From Pedosphaera sp. (GTDB lineage Bacteria; Verrucomicrobiota; Verrucomicrobiae; Limisphaerales; Pedosphaeraceae), in assembly GCA_028293265.1 (NCBI GenBank), contig JAQGPB010000599.1, positions 1 through 9,684 of the forward strand: 9,684 nucleotides of DNA. Reading direction: 5' to 3'. This document shows positions 1 through 8,311 of this stretch, in pieces (position 1 is the first letter of the stretch; every line of letters begins with the position of its first letter). Position numbers and translations under genes: made by a program. The notes beneath the pieces were generated by a model. That model was not told the DNA's origin, did no database searches, and saw nothing but the letters and a program-made list of their open reading frames with translations.

Positions 1-3000
1 AAAATTCCTGGCTCACCACGCGTTCATCACCCTCCGCAAATTGACGCTGGCAATCGCCCGCAAGCAATTCGCAAAGCGTCAGCGCCGCGAGGTGCCGCGC
101 GGAAGTCGGCGAGTGCGCCTTTGTCCAGAGCGGCAGCGCCCCATCAACATCCTGGTTCAGCAGCAGCGCTTCGGCGCGTTGCAGCAAAATGGCCGGATGT
201 TCGGGAAATTGTTTGATGGCTTCACCGGTCCAGTCCTTCGCGAATTCCAGATATTCCGCCTGGCTCAGGGCTACTTGACCGCCGAATTGCCACGCCTGGA
301 TGTCTTCAGGATTTTCCGCGACCAGTTCATTCAACAGTTTCAATGCCTCCACCGCCTCGCCGCGTTGAAATTGAAATTTTGCAAAGTCCAATCGCACCGG
401 CCGCGAAGTCGAATCCTCGTCCAGCGCCAGGCGGAAAGCCTGTTCGGCCCCGGCTTCGTCCTTTAGCGTCGTCAAAGCAAGGGCGAGGCAATGACGCGGT
501 CCGGCTTTGAGAATGTCCGCATTGATCGGCGACAAGGCGGGCTGTTGGCGTTTGGCCAGGCATTGCCGCATCTGTTCGGCGGCTTCGGCGGGCTGCTTGA
601 GTTCCATGTGCGCCAGTCCGAGCGTGAAATGTTGCGAGGCCGTCAACCCGGTGGCGCGTGCGATGGGCGTCTGCGCGAGTTGCACGACCTCGGCAAAGTG
701 TTTCGCCTTGAGCAGATGCGTGCCCAATTGCGTCAACAAACTTTCACGCAACTCGGGAACAACCTGACTGGCTGGCAACGCCGACATCAAGGCCAGCGCC
801 TCACGATATTTACCGAGGCCTGCTTCGAGCTGGCCAGAGCGTACGAGTTCGAGTCCTAGATTCATCACGAGGTTCGGTTCGTCCGGCAGCTCCTCGACGG
901 CCAGTTCCAACAGCCGCAGGTTGCGCGCGATTTTGTCGCGGCTTGCGACGACTTCCTTCGTATAGCCATGATGCAGCAGGGCGGTTTTCCCAAGACGATT
1001 CTCCAAACCCCATTCCTGGCAACGGACTTCGAGGCTGCTGAAAATCTGCTCGTGAATGCGGCCGACGAAAAACAATCCCGGCGCATTGCGAAACAGGCGC
1101 GGCACGTAGCTGCGGCCTTCCGTTTCGCGGCCCTCGTCAATGATCGGCAGACGCCAGCCCATCACCGGCGCCGATTTCATTTCCTGCAAAATGGTTTCGC
1201 GATGCTCCGCCATGAGTTCTTCGTCCGCATCCAAAACAAGAATCCAATCGCCGGTCGCGTGTTCCAAGGCGGCGTTGCGCGCCGCGCTGAAATCGTCGCA
1301 CCAGGCAAACTCAAACACTTCCGCGCCGTGGGACTTCGCAATTTCCACCGTGCGGTCGGTCGAACCGGTGTCCACGACCACGATTTGCCGGGCGAGCCCG
1401 CGAACCGATTGCAGGCATTGGCCGAGAAATTTCTCCTCATTCCGGGCAATCAGGCAGACCGACAGGCTGGGGACGTTTCCAGTTTTGGCGGAAGCAATGA
1501 CGGATGGCAATGTCAGCCAATCCGGCTTGGTATTCCCGCGAAGGTTGCCCTTGAGAAACTGTTTGGCCGGCTTCCATTCCGGCGCGAGGGCGCGCGCCTG
1601 CTGGGCGCAATGCCGGGCCGAGACGGAATCTCCCGCGGCCTGCGCCACCTCGCCGAGGAACAGGCACGCCTCGGGATGAAACGGCCGCGCTTGCAAGGCC
1701 GCCACGCCGGCTTCCCACGCCGCGCGAAGATTTTTCTTTTTCAACAATTCACGCGCCGGGCCGAGATTTCCAGCCAGCGCACAAGCCGGAAGTTTGATTG
1801 CGGAAGGTTTGACCGGCTGGCGGTCGTTCGAGATTTTCACAGCCGCCGCCGGGCTTGCCGGTTGCGCGGCTTCGTCCATGAAACGGTAAAGAATTTCTTC
1901 CCACTCGTTCCATTCGCGTTCGCGCGGATATTCGCGGGCCGTGGCCAGCCCGCCTTGCACCAGCTTTTCACGGAGCGCATGGTCGTGGATGAGGCGCTCG
2001 ACCGCGGCGGCGATGGCCTCGGGCGACTTGACCGGCACCAGCAGCGAATTCTCGCCGTCGCGGCAATACTCCATCGCGCCGGGCGTCGCCGTGCAAACCA
2101 CCGCGCAACCCGCCGCCATCGCTTCCTGCGGCGGACGCGGACACGAGTCGTAATGCGACGCGTAAATATGAATGTGCGACGTGCCGAACAGCACCGTCTT
2201 CATCTCGTCGTTGGGCGCGATATAAAATTCGCAAGGCACGCGCGCAAAAATCTCCGGCCCGGTGCCGGACATCCGGACGGCGGTGAAATGCGGATGTTTC
2301 CGCGCGAGGATTTGCAGCGCGTCATGGATGTCCTGCATGCCCTTGAACAGCAGCGGCTCGGCCTCGGTGCCGCGCGAATCCGGGCCGACAATCAGCAGGC
2401 GGAAGCGTGAACCGGGGACCGAACGTTGCAATGGACGGAAGATCGTCTGGTCGGTGCAAACCGGCAAAAGCGCGTCGTGCTGGCGCCCGCAAAGTTTCTG
2501 GACGGCGTTCGCGAGGTTCTGCGAGTTGGGGACAAACCGGATGCCGGGAATCAGATAGGAAGCGCGTGAAAGTTCGCGCAACTGCCGGTTCTGCGGCGTG
2601 TCGGTCAGCGTGTCGTCGGCAAAAACCAACTGGTCGCCCTGGGCGTAATAAATTTTGACCGGCGCCTTGATGGCCCGCAGTTCAGGCGCGTTGGTGAAAT
2701 AAGTGGCCACCACAACATCGCTCGGCGGCACGGAAGCCGCCATCGGCCGGCCGGCCGGAACCTGGACCACACGGACTTGAAATTGGAACCACTCGGGCTT
2801 GGGCGTATAGGTGACAATCGTCACGTCGTGCCCGCGCCGGCGCATCTCTTCGGCCTGGCGCAGCAAGGTTTGATTCCCGCCGGTGACTCCCAAAATGCTG
2901 CCGATCAAATAAGTGACCCGCAGGCGCGCGCGACCCGGTTGCACACCGGCTGCCAATGCAGTCGTGCTAATGGCGGCGGTTTGGGCCGGTTCAACCGGCT

Positions 3001-6000
3001 GGCTCGCGACATGGCGGGCCAACAGTTCATCGGCCCATTGCTGCGTGGAAAGTTCGTAAAGTTTCGGATGGTTCCGCACGATTTGCGCGATGAGCCGCTC
3101 GCGTTTCTGGTTGGCGTTGCTCAACATGCTCTGGCCGTTCTTGCGATACAGGAACAGCGGCTCGTGCAGGCAAAAACCCTCCCAGCCCTTTTCTACGCAG
3201 GCGATCCAGAAATCCCAATCCTCGTAGCCTTCGCGCATTTTCTCGTTGTAACCGCCGGCCTGCTCCCAGGCCACTTTGCGAACGAGCGCGCATACGCACG
3301 CGATGTTGTCCTTGGCGATGAGCGTGGCGCGGTCGAAATCCGGCAGCGGAAATTCCGTGTCCAGCGCGCCGAAATGTTGGATGTGCGGGTAGGCGAAACC
3401 GATTTTCGGCTGCGCATCCAGGGTGGGCACCAGCTTCGCTAGGAGTTCCGGCTTGATCTTGTCATCCGCATCCAGCGGCAGAAAATATTTGCCGCGCGCG
3501 ATGCCGATCCCGGCGTTGCGGGCGGAAGGCAGTCCGCCGTTGGTTTTTTCCACCAGACGGATCTCCTTGCCGGGATGCGCCTTAATCAAACGGTTCGCTA
3601 CTTCGCTGGTGTCGTCCGGGCTGCCGTCATTGACGATGATGAGTTCCCAATCGGAAAAAGTCTGCGCGACGACGCTCGCAACGGCTTCCGATAAAAAGTG
3701 CGCCTGCTTGTAGCAGGGAATGATGACCGAAACGAGCGGCGCGCGACTGGCGGCTTTGATAGTGGAACGGCTGTTGCCCAAATTTTTGAGCGTCTGGAGA
3801 ATTTGTTCGCGCATCGCCGTCTCGCCGGCGCTTTCAGCCATTTCCAACGCGCTACGCAACGCGGCTTCGGCGCGCTGACGGTCAACGGGAATCAGCGCAT
3901 TGCCGATTTCGAGGCGTGCCGCGAATTCCACTCCCGGATTCTTGCTGGCCGCTGCGACGCGCAACCCCTGGTCAAACTGTTCGAGCGCGGGCTTGATTTG
4001 TTTTGCTTCCAGCAATGCGCGTCCGGCGTGGCAGGAGGCCTGCCACTGGATGGAGTGTTTGACGAACGGAAGCAGTTCCTCGCGTTCCTTGTGCAGCATG
4101 TCCGCATACTCCGTGGCGCGGGTCTGCTCGATGATTTCCGCAGCGAGAATCGCCGCCAGGTCGGGCGGCAGGAGATGTTTTTCCCGGTTTGCGACGGCGG
4201 CAATTTTTGCGGCGTGAAAAACTGCATCCATCTTTCGGCCCAGTTCCGCGATGGGAAATTGTTCGACCACGCGCTTGCGAGCCGCCTGGGCCATGCGGGC
4301 GCGGTCACCCGGCGAGGCCAGCAATTTCAAAAGTGCATTGGTATAATCGGCGGCTTCGCCTGGCCCGCGCTTCACCAGCACGCCGCAATCGGGCGTGACG
4401 AGTTCTGCCTGGCCGCCCACCACCGCCGCGACCGGCACGGCTCCCATCGCCATCGCCTCATAGACCGCCAGGGAAATTCCTTCCCATTGCGACGGCAGGA
4501 AAAAAATGTCGGTCAGCGCCAGCAACTCCGCCATGGCTTCATTGGAAACCGCGCCGAGAAACCGGATCTGCCGTAAATGTTCGCGCGTGGCAAATTCCTT
4601 CAGCCAGGGCAGGTCGGGTCCGTCCCCGGCAACCAGGACGGTGAAGGCCGGATTTTTCTTCGCCACCTGTTTGATGACTTCGGCAAACACGCGCGGCTGC
4701 TTTTGATCGCAGATTCTGCCTGCGTAAAGCATTACCGGCTGGGTGCGGTCCACCTTCCATTTTTGCGCGAGCGCCGCGCCGTCGAAACGGTCGCGCCGCC
4801 AATGTTCGCCATCAATGTTGGTCGTGCAGACTTCAATGGCTTCGCCATCGCCGCCGCGCTTCGTCATCCAGTTCTTGAGATGCTGCGAGCTGACGGCCGT
4901 GCGGGCGAGCTGGGTGCGATTCTGTATGGAGCAGCGCGGGTAGCCGCCGGCCATCCACTCTTCCTGCTCCATGTGCAGATAATCCACGAAGGGCATTTCC
5001 GGAAAATGCGCCCGCACATAGGGCAGCAACTGGTAGCCCATCATGCTGTTGCTGATGCAAACGGCGTCGGGCTGGCGGCTGGCAATCAGGTAACGGAGAA
5101 AAAGCGGAAAATCACCCGCGTGCAAAAACTGGTTCATCACGAAAACGTCCGGCGTAAGCGTCTCAAATTCGTGCAGCCACGGATTGCCCGAACGGCGCGT
5201 GGCCACGACCGTGATTTCGTAACCCCGCTCGCGTTGAAGCTGGCGGATGAGATCAAGATTGAATTTGTCCGCGCCGCCGAGTTCGAAATGCGGAACAATG
5301 AAGAGCAAACGCGGGCGCTCCTTCGTCAGCGCATTGGTGAAGACCGGTTCCCCTTCTGCCAGGCAAAGCTGGGGCCGCGTGATGTTGACGACGGGAAATT
5401 TGTCTTTCCAAAGCGGTGCATATTTCTGCCTGAGACGCGCGCGGAACTGTTCCGTCTTGTCCGTCTGCACCACGTTGTCCCAATGCTCGCGGCCCGTTTC
5501 GCGGCGGCGATACCAGTCAAAAAATTCGGGAATGGTGCTGCCCCAATGGCCGTGCGCGGCGGCCTTCAGCCAGAAATCCCAGTCTTCAAGTCCGCCGCGG
5601 TTCTCGCTTTCGTAACCGCCCACGGCCTGATGGACCGACTTGCGCACGAGGCAGGTCGCCGTGACCATGTTCTCCTCCAAAAAGCGCTTGCCGCTGTGAA
5701 AACCATTGCGCCAGAGATATTCCTTGGAGCCGAAACCGACCGTGAAACCGGTCGTGAACGCATACTCGGGATGCGTTTGCAGGTGCCACGCCATTTTTTC
5801 CAGCGTGGTCGGCTCGATCAGGTCGTCGGCGTCGAGTTGAAAAATAAATTCGGCGCGGGCTTCCTTGAAACCGGTATTGCGGGCCGCGCTCAGCCCGGCG
5901 TTTTTCGGATGATCTACCACCCGGATGCGCGGGTCTTTGCGGCGAAACTCTTCGAGGATGGCCAGCGAGTCGGCGTTGGTCGAGCCGTCATTAATAATCA

Positions 6001-6193
6001 GCCATTCCCACTGTTGGAGCGTTTGGCGAAAAACAGATGCGACGGTCTCATAAAAAATCGAACCGGCATTGAAAAACGGCGTGACGATGGTGACGACCGG
6101 GGCGGCAGCCAGGTTCGCCGAAAGGTAATTGAGCGCGGGACGGGACGGCGAGGCGGGCGTGTTGGCGTAATCCGGTTTGGCGGGATTGATCAT
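1..6193 (-). CDS. Giant multi-domain glycosyltransferase (GT2-GT4-GT2-GT4-GT2-TPR), C-terminus cut by window edge
   Basis: Reading from ATG at 6193, the frame stays open for 2,064 codons to position 1 with no stop. Domains seen in order: GT2 at about residues 30-260 (VTIVTPFF at 35, NDGS at 68, DADD at 121-124, EDWDFW at 203); GT4/GT-B at about 295-650 (HFELGGADK at 302, LYAGR at 489, E571-x7-E579); a helical linker at about 660-805; a second GT2 at about 819-1050 (VSVIIP at 821, DADD at 908, EDWDFW at 991); a second GT4 at about 1090-1435 (TGGN near 1105, D1349-x7-E1357); a TPR-like linker at about 1460-1560; a third GT2 of the SVCLIARNEE type at about 1577-1735 (VVDTGS, DADE at 1655-1658, GRIHEQ at 1711); then TPR-like helical repeats to the edge. 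GT2 and GT4 enzymes transfer sugars from nucleotide-sugar donors, so this protein probably builds an oligosaccharide stepwise in the cytosol. No signal peptide or membrane segment is seen in the part present. The start overlaps the methyltransferase stop (ATGA), which implies translational coupling. The acceptor is unknown; flagellin is inferred from the neighbours. Confidence 0.93.
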   Translation of the reverse strand, partial: MINPAKPDYANTPASPSRPALNYLSANLAAAPVVTIVTPFFNAGSIFYETVASVFRQTLQQWEWLIINDGSTNADSLAILEEFRRKDPRIRVVDHPKNAGLSAARNTGFKEARAEFIFQLDADDLIEPTTLEKMAWHLQTHPEYAFTTGFTVGFGSKEYLWRNGFHSGKRFLEENMVTATCLVRKSVHQAVGGYESENRGGLEDWDFWLKAAAHGHWGSTIPEFFDWYRRRETGREHWDNVVQTDKTEQFRARLRQKYAPLWKDKFPVVNITRPQLCLAEGEPVFTNALTKERPRLLFIVPHFELGGADKFNLDLIRQLQRERGYEITVVATRRSGNPWLHEFETLTPDVFVMNQFLHAGDFPLFLRYLIASRQPDAVCISNSMMGYQLLPYVRAHFPEMPFVDYLHMEQEEWMAGGYPRCSIQNRTQLARTAVSSQHLKNWMTKRGGDGEAIEVCTTNIDGEHWRRDRFDGAALAQKWKVDRTQPVMLYAGRICDQKQPRVFAEVIKQVAKKNPAFTVLVAGDGPDLPWLKEFATREHLRQIRFLGAVSNEAMAELLALTDIFFLPSQWEGISLAVYEAMAMGAVPVAAVVGGQAELVTPDCGVLVKRGPGEAADYTNALLKLLASPGDRARMAQAARKRVVEQFPIAELGRKMDAVFHAAKIAAVANREKHLLPPDLAAILAAEIIEQTRATEYADMLHKEREELLPFVKHSIQWQASCHAGRALLEAKQIKPALEQFDQGLRVAAASKNPGVEFAARLEIGNALIPVDRQRAEAALRSALEMAESAGETAMREQILQTLKNLGNSRSTIKAASRAPLVSVIIPCYKQAHFLSEAVASVVAQTFSDWELIIVNDGSPDDTSEVANRLIKAHPGKEIRLVEKTNGGLPSARNAGIGIARGKYFLPLDADDKIKPELLAKLVPTLDAQPKIGFAYPHIQHFGALDTEFPLPDFDRATLIAKDNIACVCALVRKVAWEQAGGYNEKMREGYEDWDFWIACVEKGWEGFCLHEPLFLYRKNGQSMLSNANQKRERLIAQIVRNHPKLYELSTQQWADELLARHVASQPVEPAQTAAISTTALAAGVQPGRARLRVTYLIGSILGVTGGNQTLLRQAEEMRRRGHDVTIVTYTPKPEWFQFQVRVVQVPAGRPMAASVPPSDVVVATYFTNAPELRAIKAPVKIYYAQGDQLVFADDTLTDTPQNRQLRELSRASYLIPGIRFVPNSQNLANAVQKLCGRQHDALLPVCTDQTIFRPLQRSVPGSRFRLLIVGPDSRGTEAEPLLFKGMQDIHDALQILARKHPHFTAVRMSGTGPEIFARVPCEFYIAPNDEMKTVLFGTSHIHIYASHYDSCPRPPQEAMAAGCAVVCTATPGAMEYCRDGENSLLVPVKSPEAIAAAVERLIHDHALREKLVQGGLATAREYPREREWNEWEEILYRFMDEAAQPASPAAAVKISNDRQPVKPSAIKLPACALAGNLGPARELLKKKNLRAAWEAGVAALQARPFHPEACLFLGEVAQAAGDSVSARHCAQQARALAPEWKPAKQFLKGNLRGNTKPDWLTLPSVIASAKTGNVPSLSVCLIARNEEKFLGQCLQSVRGLARQIVVVDTGSTDRTVEIAKSHGAEVFEFAWCDDFSAARNAALEHATGDWILVLDADEELMAEHRETILQEMKSAPVMGWRLPIIDEGRETEGRSYVPRLFRNAPGLFFVGRIHEQIFSSLEVRCQEWGLENRLGKTALLHHGYTKEVVASRDKIARNLRLLELAVEELPDEPNLVMNLGLELVRSGQLEAGLGKYREALALMSALPASQVVPELRESLLTQLGTHLLKAKHFAEVVQLAQTPIARATGLTASQHFTLGLAHMELKQPAEAAEQMRQCLAKRQQPALSPINADILKAGPRHCLALALTTLKDEAGAEQAFRLALDEDSTSRPVRLDFAKFQFQRGEAVEALKLLNELVAENPEDIQAWQFGGQVALSQAEYLEFAKDWTGEAIKQFPEHPAILLQRAEALLLNQDVDGALPLWTKAHSPTSARHLAALTLCELLAGDCQRQFAEGDERVVSQEF

Positions 6194-7701
6194 AATGGTT
6201 TGGTATCGTCGTCGGCCCGCTGCTGGAAAACCGGGTCGCGCCACAGCGCCCAGCGGAAATCGGGCGGCGTCCCAATGGCGCTCGTGTGGAAAATAAATTC
6301 GTGAAACCCGTCATCCGACGTCGGCACTTCAATGGCCACTTCATGCCAGCAACGATGCGCGGAAACCCGGCTTGGATTGATGGCCTTGCGGAAAACTTCG
6401 CGTCCGTTCAGAAAAAGTGAAAACTCGCAGCCGCCGGCGGTGGGCTGGTCCCAAGCCTCCGGTTGGATGGCGATGGCCGTGGTAAAGCGCCCGGCCCCGG
6501 CCACGGGCAATTTGAAGCGCAACGCCGCGGGCGGATGCAGATAAAGGCACTGAGCGGCTCGATGATTGATGGTGGCCCGGCGGACTTCCAATTGCGAAAC
6601 GTTGCCAGCGACCAAAACGCCCTCCTTCAAATGCTTGAGGAACGAAAAATTCTTTGCCTCACACCGGCTTTTTGCGGCTGCTTCAAGCGGGGCAACGCAA
6701 GCCATCTGTGCTTCCGCGTCTTCAGGGCGGCCGCAACGCCACAACACCTCGGCAAAAAGACGGCGTGCCGGCGCGTTGTCTGCATTCAAGGCCACCGTCC
6801 GGATCAAAAGCCGCCGCGCGGCTTCGAAATCTCCCAGATTGAGCAGCGCCGACGCCTGCGCGCTCAGCAAAGCCGGATGGTCGGGAACCTGTTGCAAAGC
6901 CCGTTCGGCGGCATCGCGGCAGACACTGTAATATTCGGCCAGCACGTTTTGCTCGGCCTCCAACGGTGAAGGAGAAGGCGGGGTTTGATTTTCGGGAAGT
7001 TGAAAAGCCCAGACCTGGTAAATCGCGAGCAAGGCGTTCGCGGCTTCCGCTTCCGCACCCGCGACGAAGCGACGCGCTTCAGTGTCGAACCATACCCGCT
7101 CGTGGCCGCGCACAATGAATTGTTCATCCAGAAAAAGCTGACGGAGCTGCGGTTCGCGCAGCCATTCTTCCACCGGTTGCGAGGGATCGCCGGCGAGGCG
7201 CGTCCATTCCTGCAGTGATTCGCCGCGCGGCGTGGTGAGGATGACATGCCCGCCGGGCTTCAACAGCCGCGCCAGTTTCCGCACGAAATCAGCCTGGGCT
7301 GTCCGCGGCACATGCTCGATGACCTCCGACGTCAAAACGAAATCGTAGGGCTCAAAATCAGCCGCAGCCAGGATGGTGTCGGCATCGCCGGCAGTAAAAC
7401 GCAGATTGGGAAAAAGTTGACGCGCCTGGATCACGACGGGCGCGACCGGTTCGACGCCTTCGCATTCGCCAAATTCAGACGCCAGGCTGGTGAGCCAGCC
7501 GCGTCCGCAGCCGACATCGAGGATGCGCCGGGACTTGTCCGCCGGTTCGCCTGCGGTGATGGACTGGAGCAGAGTGGAAATTTTGGTCCAACGCGCGGAC
7601 TCATCATCGTTGGGCTGGGGAGCGGACCAAGCCGGATTCTCGACGAAAAGATTGACGTAATAAGCGTCAGTATCGGGCGCGAGGGCAGGGGATTGGCTCA
7701 T
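6190..7701 (-). CDS. SAM-dependent class I methyltransferase fused to TPR and C-terminal beta-sandwich-like domain
   Basis: This 503-residue protein has three parts. Residues about 55-210 are a Rossmann methyltransferase of the Methyltransf_11/23 type: motif I ILDVGCGRG at 60-68, the acidic ribose-binding residue in GVEP at 82-85, GDAD at 105-108, YDFVLTSEVIEHV at 119-131 and LLKPGGHVILTTP at 146-158. Residues about 250-340 form two to three TPR-like helical pairs (for example HPALLSAQASALLNLGDFEA). Residues about 390-493 are beta-rich (ALRFKLP, SLFLNGREVF, EVAIEVP, HEFIFHTSA) and resemble a carbohydrate- or ligand-binding sandwich; I cannot name that family with certainty. The likely role is methylation of a sugar or glycan made by the adjoining giant glycosyltransferase. 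It starts 17 nt after the mini-flagellin stop and overlaps the next gene by 4 nt. The GGAGG at 7728-7724 lies about 22 nt from the ATG, too far for a normal ribosome binding site. Confidence 0.9.
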   Translation of the reverse strand: MSQSPALAPDTDAYYVNLFVENPAWSAPQPNDDESARWTKISTLLQSITAGEPADKSRRILDVGCGRGWLTSLASEFGECEGVEPVAPVVIQARQLFPNLRFTAGDADTILAAADFEPYDFVLTSEVIEHVPRTAQADFVRKLARLLKPGGHVILTTPRGESLQEWTRLAGDPSQPVEEWLREPQLRQLFLDEQFIVRGHERVWFDTEARRFVAGAEAEAANALLAIYQVWAFQLPENQTPPSPSPLEAEQNVLAEYYSVCRDAAERALQQVPDHPALLSAQASALLNLGDFEAARRLLIRTVALNADNAPARRLFAEVLWRCGRPEDAEAQMACVAPLEAAAKSRCEAKNFSFLKHLKEGVLVAGNVSQLEVRRATINHRAAQCLYLHPPAALRFKLPVAGAGRFTTAIAIQPEAWDQPTAGGCEFSLFLNGREVFRKAINPSRVSAHRCWHEVAIEVPTSDDGFHEFIFHTSAIGTPPDFRWALWRDPVFQQRADDDTKPL

Positions 7702-7718
7702 GGCAGTGCCGGATGGTT

Positions 7719-8009
7719 TCAGGCCTCCAATAATTGCAGCACCGATTCCGGAATGAGATTTGAATGCGCCATCAAGGCCTGGTTCGATTGCGAAAGAATG
7801 CCACGGCGCGCGCTTTCGAGGCTTTGCAGCGCCGTCGTCGAGTCATTGATCATCGGCGTGGCGGCGTCCAGATTTTCCGCGCTCACGGCCAGTTGGTCCG
7901 CCAGAGAATCGGTTTGGGTTTGATTGCCAGCGGACTGCGCGGCGGATTTGGCGGTCGCCTTTTGCGGCGTTTGCAAACTCAGGGCGGAAGAAGCGGAGTT
8001 GATGATCAT
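7719..8009 (-). CDS. Small flagellin C-terminal-helix-like protein (mini-flagellin)
   Basis: This 96-residue protein has a C-terminal half resembling the last helix of bacterial flagellin (Flagellin_C, D0 region). Residues 71-84 read ILSQSNQALMAHSN and 87-94 PESVLQLL; the end of Bacillus Hag, recalled from memory, is ILSQASQAMLAQAN followed by PQNVLQLL. Residues 56-70 also fit the preceding flagellin helix in spacing (D56, A60, R68-R69). The first 45 residues are Ser/Ala/Gln/Thr-rich (MIINSASSALSLQ then a low-complexity stretch). The MIIN opening recalls flagellin starts, but there is no recognisable flagellin N-terminal D0/D1 or central domain. It begins 26 nt after csrA in the fliW-csrA operon. 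FliW binds the flagellin C-terminus in Treponema, Campylobacter and Bacillus, so a FliW-binding or regulatory role is inferred. Alternatives are a short export substrate, a filament-end component or a relic. The frame is intact, with no sign of a frameshift. No Shine-Dalgarno sequence is visible. Confidence 0.8.
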   Translation of the reverse strand: MIINSASSALSLQTPQKATAKSAAQSAGNQTQTDSLADQLAVSAENLDAATPMINDSTTALQSLESARRGILSQSNQALMAHSNLIPESVLQLLEA

Positions 8010-8035
8010 AAATTAGTTGTGGGGTTGAGGGCCTG

Positions 8036-8293
8036 TTATTTTGTCGGCACGGTTGCGGGGGATGGGTTTGAAATCGTCGTGGTGGAAAGGCGCGGCAGTT
8101 TTGGCCGGGCGTCAGTGAGGGCTTCCTGGTTGTTCTTCTGAATTTCGTCATAGACTTCCTGACGATGCACCGGAACTTCCTTGGGCGCCTCGATGCCCAG
8201 CTTGACGATCTCACCTTCGAGCCGGATGATTTTGACGATGATGCGGCCGTCAATCACAATGCTTTCACCGGGTTTGCGGGAGAGGATGAGCAT
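8036..8293 (-). CDS. csrA: Carbon storage regulator CsrA (RsmA), RNA-binding translational repressor
   Basis: CsrA is a homodimeric beta-sheet protein that binds GGA motifs in mRNA leaders, usually blocking ribosome entry; in flagellates with FliW it represses flagellin translation. The 85-residue protein starts MLILSRKPGESIVI and has the core LGIEAPKEVPVHRQEVYDEIQ at residues 32-52. The RNA-contact residues known from the family are present: L4, R6 and R44. Family members are usually 60-75 residues long; here the extra C-terminal part after about residue 55 (ARPKLPRL then a Thr/Ser/Pro-rich end) makes a longer tail. In FliW-regulated CsrA proteins the C-terminal extension takes part in FliW binding, so the tail fits its neighbour. 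The gene lies 18 nt downstream of fliW and 26 nt upstream of the flagellin-like gene. No clear Shine-Dalgarno sequence precedes the ATG. Confidence 0.97.
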   Translation of the reverse strand: MLILSRKPGESIVIDGRIIVKIIRLEGEIVKLGIEAPKEVPVHRQEVYDEIQKNNQEALTDARPKLPRLSTTTISNPSPATVPTK

Positions 8294-8311
8294 AAAAATT
8301 AGATGGTTGGA

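Noticed and set aside
968..2410. 480-codon open frame on the plus strand opposite the giant glycosyltransferase
   Set aside because: Its translation is Arg/His/Gly-rich with no domain signature, and the opposite strand in this stretch encodes clear GT2 and GT4 motifs. It is an antisense shadow caused by GC-rich third positions.
2777..4576. Two further plus-strand open frames (2777-3442 and 3698-4576)
   Set aside because: Both are antisense to well-supported GT2/GT4 motifs and show shadow-like composition.
4577..6304. 575-codon open frame on the plus strand
   Set aside because: It lies opposite the first GT2 and GT4 domains and spans the methyltransferase/glycosyltransferase junction. The product is Arg-rich and unlike any family I recognise, so it is a shadow.
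7702..7730. CsrA-binding site or Shine-Dalgarno sequence at TTGGAGG before the methyltransferase
   Set aside because: It is 22 nt from the ATG and partly encodes the end of the previous protein; a single GGA is too common to call a CsrA site.
7246..7923. 225-codon plus-strand open frame
   Set aside because: It is antisense to the methyltransferase SAM-binding region and to the flagellin-like gene, and no domain is recognisable.
7719..8009. The flagellin-like gene as a decayed or frameshifted full flagellin
   Set aside because: No flagellin N-terminal or central sequence is found in any frame nearby, csrA ends only 26 nt upstream, and the frame is clean from ATG to stop.
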